In this document: piece by piece, positions 1-5,906 of the stretch | Layout: each line of letters starts with the position of its first letter | How positions within the stretch are numbered: position 1 is the first letter of the stretch | Source of the DNA: a virus | Reading direction: 5' to 3' (one strand) | Virus record (IMG/VR): IMGVR_UViG_3300049255_000549 | Span: 1 to 38,506 of that record | DNA: 38,506 bases | Notes under the pieces: model-generated | What the model was told of the DNA's origin: nothing | The model's input: only the letters and a program-made list of their open reading frames with translations | The model's database searches: none | Program-made: the position numbers and the translations under genes

Positions 1-828
1 TCATACCCCGCACACTCCCTCGCATTCGTGGCCGAAGAGATCGGGTCCGCTGGCCATCGCCGAAAGGTCGGCCTGGGCGAGCGGGACGCGGCTGTGATGC
101 AGGTAAACCTCGCCATGGAAGCGCGCGACCTGGGCGGGCTCTCTGAGCCATCCGTCCAGTTCGATGGTCTCTTGCCACTCGTCAGCGTTTTCCCTGAGCG
201 AGCGCCAACCCGCGTTGCCTTGGAAGGGACAGTATTTGCACCGCGACTTCGGCGGGATGCGGTACTGCCGATCCTCAAGCCAGGCGTAACAGCTCTGACG
301 GCTCATCCGGGCTTCGATCAGGATGTGCCGGTTCTGAATGAAGGCGCACCCGCTGGGCTTGATGCGGGTGATCTCGTCCATGGAAATGCCGATCCACGAC
401 TCGACCGAACCGGGCGCCACGTAACCGCGCGGCCCGACGCCAAGGAGGCCCCTGATCTTCTGACGGATCGGCCTGATCTTCCAATTCCTGGTGCAGTTGC
501 GCCCGCCCATGCCGCCCTTGCCGACGTGGAAGGGGATGCGCGCACCATCCTCGTCCCCGGCCCTCAGCGCCACCGCCAGAGGGCGCCTGCACTTGGTCGT
601 GTGGATCGGGAACGGCAGCACGCCCGATTGAAGCCACGCGAGGTGCTCATAGACGGCGGCGGGCTCGTCGCCCGTGTCGGCGAAGATGGCGCAATCGGGC
701 GCCTCGATCTCTCCCCGCGCCGCCATCAAAGCCAGGGTAGTGGACTGGACGCCTGCGCCGAGGCTGAGGACCCGCAGCTTGGGCGCGTCCAGCCGTCGCG
801 AAAGCCCGTCGCGGTGCAGGCTAATCAT
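1..828 (-). CDS. PAPS reductase-like PP-loop family protein
   Basis: A 275-residue protein of the phosphoadenosine phosphosulfate reductase / adenine nucleotide alpha-hydrolase group found in many phages and mobile elements. The PP-loop SLGAGVQST lies at residues 22-30 and is followed by a FADTGDEP strand-loop typical of the fold. Several cysteines (GRNCTRNW, CKYCPF and a C-terminal ECEGVC) could hold a metal or Fe-S site. The start at 828 is chosen because the upstream extension is unlike the family and the gene then overlaps the preceding small gene (ATGATTAG), implying coupled translation. The true substrate is unknown. Roles in sulfur transfer or nucleic-acid modification are possible, but nothing here decides. 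Its stop codon is at the window edge. Confidence 0.8.
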   Translation of the reverse strand: MISLHRDGLSRRLDAPKLRVLSLGAGVQSTTLALMAARGEIEAPDCAIFADTGDEPAAVYEHLAWLQSGVLPFPIHTTKCRRPLAVALRAGDEDGARIPFHVGKGGMGGRNCTRNWKIRPIRQKIRGLLGVGPRGYVAPGSVESWIGISMDEITRIKPSGCAFIQNRHILIEARMSRQSCYAWLEDRQYRIPPKSRCKYCPFQGNAGWRSLRENADEWQETIELDGWLREPAQVARFHGEVYLHHSRVPLAQADLSAMASGPDLFGHECEGVCGV

Positions 829-961
829 CACGGGCCTTCTCCAGCTTACGCTTGGCCCGCTTCCGCTTCTTCGCGGCGTCAGTGGTCGGCTTGGGCCTGT
901 AGCGCAGCACCACGTCCGCAACGGCGTCTAAGACCTTCGGCGGCTTCAGTTCTTCGGTCAT
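821..961 (-). CDS. Small basic hypothetical protein
   Basis: A 46-residue open frame rich in Lys and Arg in its second half (AAKKRKRAKRKLEKARDD). Its ATG overlaps the transposase stop as ATGA, and its own TAG overlaps the start of the PP-loop gene, so all three genes appear translationally coupled. The basic C-terminal half suggests nucleic-acid contact, but no family is recognised. The support is the precise double overlap and protein-like composition. Confidence 0.55.
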   Translation of the reverse strand: MTEELKPPKVLDAVADVVLRYRPKPTTDAAKKRKRAKRKLEKARDD

Positions 962-1875
962 GCCGTGAGCGCCTCATAGGTCAGGCGCTTGCCAGCCGTG
1001 CCTGCGATGAAGCTATCCAGCCGCGCCAGTGTGTGGCGCTTCACGTCGCCTTCGTTCAGCCGGAAGGCGAACTCATCGACGTAGCGGCCAAGGTGCTTGG
1101 GGCTGGCGTGGTGATAGACGCCGTGCAGGCCGCGCTTAAGGACCGCCCAGACGCTCTCAATGCTGTTCGTGGTCACTCCGTCGCGGACGTACTCGCCAGC
1201 GCCGTGGTTGATCGTCGCGTGGTCGAAGAACAGACCGCCCAGGCCGATGTAACCGCCATGCTCGTCGGTGTGCAGGGTCGCGCCCACTTCGACGCTGGCG
1301 TGAACCGCGCCGTGCAGGACATTGGCGCTGGCGTTGGGGATGACGCGGGCCTTGGTCCGGCCGCCGCGCTCCCGCATACCCAAGACCGCCGTCTTGCCGA
1401 CGCCGCCGCGACCGAGGCCCTTCTTGTCCTTCTCATGCCGGTTCTTTTCGAGGCCGCCGACGTAGGTTTCGTCGATCTCAACGATGCCTTGAAGCTTCGT
1501 CAGATCGGGACCGCACGCTTCGCGCAGCCGGTGAAGGACGAACCACGCCGACTTCTGCGTGATCCCGATCTCCTTGGCCAACTGCATGCTGGAAATGCCC
1601 TTCCGGGCCGTGACCAGCAGGTACATCGCGTACACCCATTTGTGCAGCGGGACGTGGCTGCGCTCGAAGATGGTTCCGGTCCTCACCGTGAAGTCTTCCT
1701 TGCATTGGTTGCAGCGGTAGAAGCCGCCCTTACGGGCCGTGATCCGCTCGCCCAAGCCGCAAACGGGGCACTTCACCCCATCGGGCCAGAGGCGCTTTTC
1801 GAGGTACACGCGGGCCGTCTCTTGGTCCGGGATCATCGCGAACAATTCGAACGTGGCAATGGTGGACTTGCTCAT
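958..1875 (-). CDS. IS1595 family (ISXO2-like) transposase
   Basis: A 305-residue transposase. An N-terminal zinc ribbon with Cys36, Cys39, Cys55 and Cys58 is followed by a helix-turn-helix-like segment (about 93-120) and the ISXO2-like DDE domain. Candidate catalytic residues are Asp135 (EIDETYVGG), Asp204 (HTDEHGGY) and Glu240 (TNSIESVWAVLKRG). The length is normal for the family and no frameshift is seen, so it may be active. An AGGGAA ribosome site lies about 8 bases before the ATG. The stop overlaps the start of the next gene as ATGA, which is unusual for a simple IS and suggests co-expressed passenger genes. Confidence 0.93.
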   Translation of the reverse strand: MSKSTIATFELFAMIPDQETARVYLEKRLWPDGVKCPVCGLGERITARKGGFYRCNQCKEDFTVRTGTIFERSHVPLHKWVYAMYLLVTARKGISSMQLAKEIGITQKSAWFVLHRLREACGPDLTKLQGIVEIDETYVGGLEKNRHEKDKKGLGRGGVGKTAVLGMRERGGRTKARVIPNASANVLHGAVHASVEVGATLHTDEHGGYIGLGGLFFDHATINHGAGEYVRDGVTTNSIESVWAVLKRGLHGVYHHASPKHLGRYVDEFAFRLNEGDVKRHTLARLDSFIAGTAGKRLTYEALTA

Positions 1876-1947
1876 GCCTTATTCCCTGATTTCTCGGCAC
1901 AAACTACCAATTTTCCGCGAGGGAGTAAAGTATATAAGTCCCCTTTT

Positions 1948-2499
1948 TTAGCCGGCTGGTCGAGCGCGGAGCGTGAAGTGGAGACCGCCGGACGAGGCGC
2001 GGAAATCGACGCCATTGACCACCGTGCTGGTGGTTGACCTGGTCGCCACCATGGCTGCCAGCGTCTGAGAGAGGACGTCCTTTTGATGCGGGTTGGAATT
2101 GGGAATCGTGGCGTCCACCAGCTCAGCAGCGTCTCCTAGGGTCCGGTCACCACTGCCCGAGTCAGTCAATACAATCGAGGAGATCTGGCCGTCGGCGTCG
2201 ACGTAGGCGCGAATGACATTCTCGCGGTCGGAAGGGTCGAACCAGATCGCCCTATAGCGACGATCCTTCTCAGAGATGACAGGACTCCACTCGGCATTCA
2301 TTGCCCGCAGATCGCCGTCATGAGCTTTGAGCCTGTTGGCCATCACTTGAATGTCGCTGGTCCATCCGGCGGCCTTGGCAGCGTCGTTTGGGCGATAAAC
2401 CTTCGAGCCTGAGCATGTCGTAAGCAGGAAACTGCCACCTAATATCGTGATGGCGGCAAGGGCTCCGATACCCTTCGCTACGTTCTGAGTATCAGCCAT
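1948..2499 (-). CDS. Possible lipoprotein or membrane-anchored protein of unknown function
   Basis: 183 residues directly downstream of the repressor on the same strand, so it may be expressed in the lysogen. Residues about 10-29 form a hydrophobic segment ending LLTTC, which resembles a lipoprotein signal; Thr before the Cys is not ideal, so a simple membrane anchor is also possible. The rest looks like a soluble extracytoplasmic domain with no family I recognise. Lysogen-expressed envelope proteins often block superinfection, but that role is inference from position only. The stop codon (1950-1948) is immediately followed by the candidate transposon end, so the original C-terminus may have been longer. 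Confidence 0.7.
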   Translation of the reverse strand: MADTQNVAKGIGALAAITILGGSFLLTTCSGSKVYRPNDAAKAAGWTSDIQVMANRLKAHDGDLRAMNAEWSPVISEKDRRYRAIWFDPSDRENVIRAYVDADGQISSIVLTDSGSGDRTLGDAAELVDATIPNSNPHQKDVLSQTLAAMVATRSTTSTVVNGVDFRASSGGLHFTLRARPAG

Positions 2500-2508
2500 T
2501 GCGTGCCC

Positions 2509-3225
2509 CTAAACAGCTTGCATCTTCATGGCCGCAATGACGCGACCGATAGTTAGGAGTTCGACCTGCTCACCGTCAGCAATCAGCGGCTCAATGGCGG
2601 GATTCTGCGCCGTCAGGGTGAGGCCACCGACCCCTAAGTTCGCTGTCCTAATGATCGGGCGTCCATCTATCAGGAAGACATAGACGCGCCTGTCCCGCAG
2701 AGGATCATCGGGGGGAGCGCAAATTATGAATTCGCCGGTCGGGGCAATCCCTGGCATCGCATCATTTGGCATCTCGGTGACCCAGAGGTCCTTAACCGTC
2801 CGGGCATTCGCGAGCAGCCAAGCGCGACTCACGGGGACGTCCTCCATTTTCTTAGGAGGGCGGACTCCTTCAAACGCGAACAAATCGTAGTGGGGAAGCC
2901 AAACCCACCCGTCCTCATCAACGACATATGGGTCCAGGTCGCGCGGTCCTTCGCCACGGATGAGCCAACGGGTGTGAATCCCTAGCGCGTCAGCCATGGA
3001 GAACGCAGTGTCAGCACCAGGGGTCTTTTGGCCATGATAATATTCATACACCCGCTGACGCCCAATTCCGGTCGCTCTGACTAAGTCCTGCTGACCCATG
3101 GACCGCGCCTCCATCGCTTCCCGCAACCTCAGGCCGAATCCTGCCGAAGAAATCTCCGGTTGACCGCCGCCGCTGCTGCCTTTAGCGTCCTCTTTTGCGG
3201 AAGATTGTCTAGCAGGAGAGGTCAT
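2509..3225 (-). CDS. Phage repressor, HTH plus LexA/S24-like domain
   Basis: A 238-residue repressor-type protein in the position and orientation of Mu c. A helix-turn-helix lies at about residues 30-85 (LREAMEARSMGQQDLVRATGIGRQRVYEYYHG). The C-terminal half (about 145-238) has the S24/LexA layout, ending in a TAQNPAIEP strand. At the usual SM nucleophile position it reads NDAM (Ala156), and the usual Lys position reads IIRTANL (Arg193), so the self-cleavage dyad seems absent. The ATG overlaps the Ner ATG by two bases. No better start keeps the first HTH helix, although an internal start cannot be excluded. It would hold the early operon silent in the lysogen. Confidence 0.88.
   Translation of the reverse strand: MTSPARQSSAKEDAKGSSGGGQPEISSAGFGLRLREAMEARSMGQQDLVRATGIGRQRVYEYYHGQKTPGADTAFSMADALGIHTRWLIRGEGPRDLDPYVVDEDGWVWLPHYDLFAFEGVRPPKKMEDVPVSRAWLLANARTVKDLWVTEMPNDAMPGIAPTGEFIICAPPDDPLRDRRVYVFLIDGRPIIRTANLGVGGLTLTAQNPAIEPLIADGEQVELLTIGRVIAAMKMQAV
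3160..3188 (+). promoter_or_regulatory. Candidate early promoter inside the repressor 5' coding region
   Basis: TTGACC at 3160-3165 is a good -35 match. A weak TAGCGT lies 17 bases further at 3183-3188. Transcription would begin shortly before the AGGAG ribosome site (3213-3217) of the ner gene. It lies inside the repressor coding sequence because there is no intergenic space. The -10 is poor, so this is tentative. Confidence 0.3.
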
Positions 3226-3496
3226 GCCTCGTCAAACTCCCATGCACAAGGAGCGGATCAAAGCCGAGATCCGCATCAAACACGGCTCGCTGAGGGAGTT
3301 TGAACGCAGCAGAGGTCTCCCTGCCCGGTCGGTTGAGGACGTGTTGCGGGGGCGCGCGGTCCGACGGACCGCCGACGCCATCGCCGAGTTCATGGGCACT
3401 TCGGTCACCGCTCTCTTTCCCGGTCGGTTCACGCGCAAGCCCTTAGCTACGTCCGCGAGTGCGGACTGTCATCGTCTAAATAATGGGGCTGCATAG
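3224..3496 (+). CDS. ner: Ner-like early DNA-binding regulator
   Basis: A 90-residue protein divergent from the repressor, as Ner is in Mu. Residues about 7-68 match the Ner/SfsB helix-turn-helix pattern: an initial helix (KERIKAEIRIKHG), a recognition region (LREFERSRGLPARSVEDVLRG) and the family ending TALFPGRF. Ner proteins are small repressors that turn down both the repressor promoter and the early promoter during lytic growth. AGGAGAGG sits 3-10 bases before the ATG at 3224, favouring this start over the Met at 3242. The roughly 22-residue tail after the Ner core is extra and has no obvious role. Confidence 0.8.
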   Translation: MPRQTPMHKERIKAEIRIKHGSLREFERSRGLPARSVEDVLRGRAVRRTADAIAEFMGTSVTALFPGRFTRKPLATSASADCHRLNNGAA

Positions 3497-3498
3497 AC

Positions 3499-4380
3499 AT
3501 GCCCACATTGCAGACCCTGATTGCTGTCCCAGTCGCGGAAATCACGCAGGCCGAAAAGCGGATGAGACCGCTTTATGACCATCACGTGGAGATGCTGGCC
3601 GGACTCCTCAAAACACACGGGCAGCTTCAGCCGATCATAGTCTGTCAGCTTCCTGGCCGGTCAGACTTCATGCTGCTCGACGGCGCCCATCGGCTGGCTG
3701 CCGCGCGCCGCCTCGGATGGACGGAAATCAGAGCCATAAAGGTTGGCAACAAGGCCGGCGAACAACGTGCGCACGAACTCTTCGCCAATTCGGCCCACCT
3801 CGCGCTCAACGCCCTGGACCGAATTGCCATGGTTGCGGTGCTTTATGCCGAGGCGGTGGCGCAGGCGACCGGTGAGCTTGGGCCCAATCTGTACAAGGCC
3901 ATCGCCGATGCTAGGTGGAAGCCTGGAAAGACCCCTGATGACCTGATTGCAGATGCGTCCGCCACCGTGGCGGACGCATTCGGATGGTCAGCCGCTGTCG
4001 CCGAAAGAGCTGGGATCAGCGAGCGCAGTGTCCAGCGGTATGCCGCAATCCACGAGCGCCTCTCGCCAACTGCGGTAGAGCTTATCCGCCAGACAAGTGT
4101 CGCCGACCACCTCAATCAACTCCAGGCGCTTTCTAAGCTGCCTGAGGCAAAACAGATTGAGGTGGCCACCAGCATCAGTGAGGGGGTGGAGTTTGCCGAC
4201 GCCATCGCTTCGGCCCCCGAGGGCAAGCCCAAACAGACAGCATCCCAGAAAGCGGTCAACGCCTTAGAGTCCTCGGTCCTCCGGATCAGCGGCGCCGAGC
4301 TTGAGGACGCGTTTCAACGCTTAGCCCGACAGGCCAAAACCCGAGGCTGGGTCATCACCTTCAAGAGGGCCGCGAAGTGA
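3499..4380 (+). CDS. ParB/Srx-fold DNA-binding protein
   Basis: 293 residues. The N-terminal ParB/sulfiredoxin-like fold has the motif DGAHRLAAARRLG at 61-73, which in ParB proteins binds nucleotide. A helix-turn-helix follows at about 168-186 (AERAGISERSVQRYAAI). The C-terminal third is unassigned. It starts two bases after ner stops and is co-oriented with the early operon. ParB-like proteins in Mu-type phages are usually taken to be regulators rather than partition proteins; no parA neighbour is seen. Base composition is less GC-rich than the genes from 4.6 kb on. A 27-bp palindrome inside its own coding sequence (3953-3979) could be a binding site. Confidence 0.8.
   Translation: MPTLQTLIAVPVAEITQAEKRMRPLYDHHVEMLAGLLKTHGQLQPIIVCQLPGRSDFMLLDGAHRLAAARRLGWTEIRAIKVGNKAGEQRAHELFANSAHLALNALDRIAMVAVLYAEAVAQATGELGPNLYKAIADARWKPGKTPDDLIADASATVADAFGWSAAVAERAGISERSVQRYAAIHERLSPTAVELIRQTSVADHLNQLQALSKLPEAKQIEVATSISEGVEFADAIASAPEGKPKQTASQKAVNALESSVLRISGAELEDAFQRLARQAKTRGWVITFKRAAK
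3953..3979. repeat. 27-bp near-perfect palindrome
   Basis: The arms are ATGCGTCCGCCAC (3953-3965) and its exact reverse complement GTGGCGGACGCAT (3967-3979), around a single central C. It lies within codons 152-160 of the ParB-like gene, just before the HTH. Thirteen matching pairs is far longer than expected by chance in a window of this size. An operator-like or ParB-binding site is possible; function is inference. Confidence 0.75.
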
Positions 4381-4625
4381 GCCGCCTTCCTGTGAAGTGG
4401 ATGCGGTTCACTGAACGCCAAATCGTAGCGTGGTACTGCCGTCGCTCAGAAGCCCTCGCGGTACTCTTGGCAACGGCGGCGTTGCGGGAGGCGGCATTTA
4501 GAATCCGCGATGTCGAGGCCCGCAGGGATCTCCTCAATCTAGCGGTTCGCGCCCACGAGGTGGCCTTCCCAGGCGTGATTCGCCCTCGCTACCGCGTCCC
4601 CGCGCGCCGTCGGGTGCAGCCATGA
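4377..4625 (+). CDS. Small hypothetical early protein
   Basis: 82 residues, GTG start overlapping the ParB-like stop as GTGA, so translation is probably coupled. It is basic and helix-rich (REAAFRIRDVEARRDLLNLAVRAHEVAF) with an arginine-rich end. No family is recognised. The coupled overlaps at both ends are the main evidence that it is real. Confidence 0.65.
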   Translation: MSRLPVKWMRFTERQIVAWYCRRSEALAVLLATAALREAAFRIRDVEARRDLLNLAVRAHEVAFPGVIRPRYRVPARRRVQP

Positions 4626-5065
4626 AGACCGGGCGCGCGGACTGGGATGCCTTTGTGAAGGTGGGGAGCATTCCGGCGGATGAGCCGGTTTTCCTTTTGA
4701 GGGCGCAGAACAGCTGGGCGGCCGAGACCGTGCGGGATTGGGCGGCTAACGGCCTCAGTAAGGGAATGCCGGCCGCCGTCGCCGAGCAAGCCCTGCGCCA
4801 AGCCGACGCCATGGACGCGTGGCCGGTCAAGAAGCCGGTCACCGCCGACCACCTCAGCGACGCCGAGCGCAAGCAGCTGGCCTACGCGCATGCCCGGCGG
4901 GTGTGGAACGTCGGGCGGATGAGCCAGGAGGCGCTGGTCGCCGCCCTGATGCTCGATCTCCTAGCCAATATCGCGGCGGCGCCGGAAGACCCGGCGCTGA
5001 TCAGCCTGAAGGCGCAGGCCGAGGCGATCAGTGAAGCGATCCGGGTGGGGCGCGAGCATGCGTAA
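4622..5065 (+). CDS. Hypothetical early protein
   Basis: 147 residues, ATG overlapping the preceding stop (ATGA). The composition is that of a soluble helical protein, with an N-terminal segment (DEPVFLLRAQNSWAAETVRDWA) followed by long Ala-rich helices to the end. The segment suggests a small regulatory protein, but I recognise no family. It begins the very GC-rich part of the early operon. Confidence 0.7.
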   Translation: MKTGRADWDAFVKVGSIPADEPVFLLRAQNSWAAETVRDWAANGLSKGMPAAVAEQALRQADAMDAWPVKKPVTADHLSDAERKQLAYAHARRVWNVGRMSQEALVAALMLDLLANIAAAPEDPALISLKAQAEAISEAIRVGREHA

Positions 5066-5201
5066 ACCCCGGTCAGAGGCCCAGCTCCGCGAGTGGCTTG
5101 AGTATGTGGCGGCGACCGCCATCGCCATGCTCGATGAACTCGATGCGGCGACCGAGGATCTCGAAGACGACGAGACCGAAGATGATCGGGAGGCCGCATG
5201 A
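5058..5201 (+). CDS. Very small acidic protein
   Basis: 47 residues. It starts inside the end of the previous gene (ATG at 5058) and ends with TGA overlapping the next ATG as ATGA. The first half is a helix (QLREWLEYVAATAIAMLDELD). The second half is strongly acidic (EDLEDDETEDD). Acidic small phage proteins sometimes act as DNA mimics or adaptors, but there is no direct evidence for that here. It is supported by its exact fit in the chain of overlapping genes. Confidence 0.55.
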   Translation: MRKPRSEAQLREWLEYVAATAIAMLDELDAATEDLEDDETEDDREAA

Positions 5202-5437
5202 CGCGTCGCCGGACCCGCGCCTGGAGCTATGGCGTCAAGACCGCCGTCTTAAAGGCCCGCGCCAAGCGCGAGATCGCCAAGATGCGCGCCGCCATCGAGC
5301 GCCTGTCCGCCGACTGGGGCGACGTTTTCGGGCCCGTGGTCTTCGACTGCGATGAGCTGGGCGACAAGATCACCACGCTTGAGGCCACAATCGACGAGGG
5401 CGCGGAATATCTGAAAGAGGCGGACGATGCCGAATAA
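5198..5437 (+). CDS. Small hypothetical protein, coiled-coil-like
   Basis: 79 residues with a basic N-terminus (TRRRTRAWSYGVKTAVLKARAKREIAKM), a short linker and an acidic helix at the end. Coupled by ATGA to the acidic gene before it and overlapping the next gene by 11 bases. No family recognised. The opposite charge of this protein and its 47-residue neighbour would be compatible with the two interacting, which is speculation. Confidence 0.6.
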   Translation: MTRRRTRAWSYGVKTAVLKARAKREIAKMRAAIERLSADWGDVFGPVVFDCDELGDKITTLEATIDEGAEYLKEADDAE

Positions 5438-5906
5438 GCGGCGCCCTGCCTTTTCGACCGACCAACTGGCCTTCAGCTTCGAGCCGGCCGCCACGTCGCG
5501 CGAGGAAGGTGGCTTGACCGGGATCGACCGCGCCGTCGCCTCGGCGGTGAGCGCGGTTCTGAAGGATGATCCCCGCAGCCGTTTCGAGATCGCCGGGGGC
5601 ATGTCGGCCTTGCTGGCCGATGAGGTCTCCAAGGCCATGCTGGACGCCTATTCGGCCGAGGCGCGCGAGAGCCACAACATCTCGCTCAGCCGTTTCCTGG
5701 CGCTCATCGCCGAGACCCAGCGCTACGACGTCCTGGACGCACTTTGCCGTCGAATCGGCTGTCGGACCGTGGTCGGCGAAGAGGTTCTCACCGTCGAGCT
5801 GGGCCACATCGCCAGCCAGATCGAGCGGCTGCGCCAGCGGGAGAAGGTGCTGCGCCGCGTCGCCCCCGAAATAGCCCGCGCGAGCGGTCAGGAGCGGCGC
5901 AAGTGA
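5427..5906 (+). CDS. Hypothetical protein, possible CII/CP76-like regulator
   Basis: 159 residues immediately upstream of muA. The centre (about 75-115: SHNISLSRFLALIAETQRYDVLDALCRRIG) recalls the second half of phage CII/CP76-type regulatory proteins, where a similar segment ends the family core. The N-terminal 30 residues are low complexity and the C-terminus is a basic helix with heptad-like spacing. The family call is weak and rests on one motif. Its stop overlaps the muA start as GTGA, placing it in the transposition operon. Confidence 0.65.
   Translation: MPNKRRPAFSTDQLAFSFEPAATSREEGGLTGIDRAVASAVSAVLKDDPRSRFEIAGGMSALLADEVSKAMLDAYSAEARESHNISLSRFLALIAETQRYDVLDALCRRIGCRTVVGEEVLTVELGHIASQIERLRQREKVLRRVAPEIARASGQERRK

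Larger units (their letters stand above)
1..1943 (-). mobile_element. Putative IS1595-family element with passenger genes (partial)
   Basis: A minus-strand transcription unit of three overlapping genes: an ISXO2/IS1595-type transposase, a 46-residue basic protein and a PP-loop (PAPS reductase-like) protein. The promoter-proximal end is placed near 1943, where the minus strand reads GGGGACTTATATACTTTACT after an A-rich stretch. This could be the terminal repeat, but its partner would lie left of position 1 and cannot be checked here. IS1595 relatives that carry unrelated passenger genes are known, which fits this layout. The boundaries and the assignment of the two downstream genes to the element are inference; the transposase itself is secure. 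Confidence 0.5.

Noticed and set aside
221-240. GGGACAGTATTT as a second transposon end within the window
   Set aside because: It only loosely resembles the end near 1943 and lies within the conserved CKYCPF coding part of the PP-loop gene.
28-2037. Long plus-strand frame (669 codons) across the transposon
   Set aside because: It is antisense to the transposase and PP-loop genes, which have clear family motifs. Its product shows no domain and reflects GC-biased codon shadows.
5744-5902. Longer N-terminus for the MuA-like transposase
   Set aside because: The extra 53 residues overlap the previous gene and are Arg/Pro-rich. The MuA N-terminal domain starts at the GTG at 5903, which overlaps the upstream stop.
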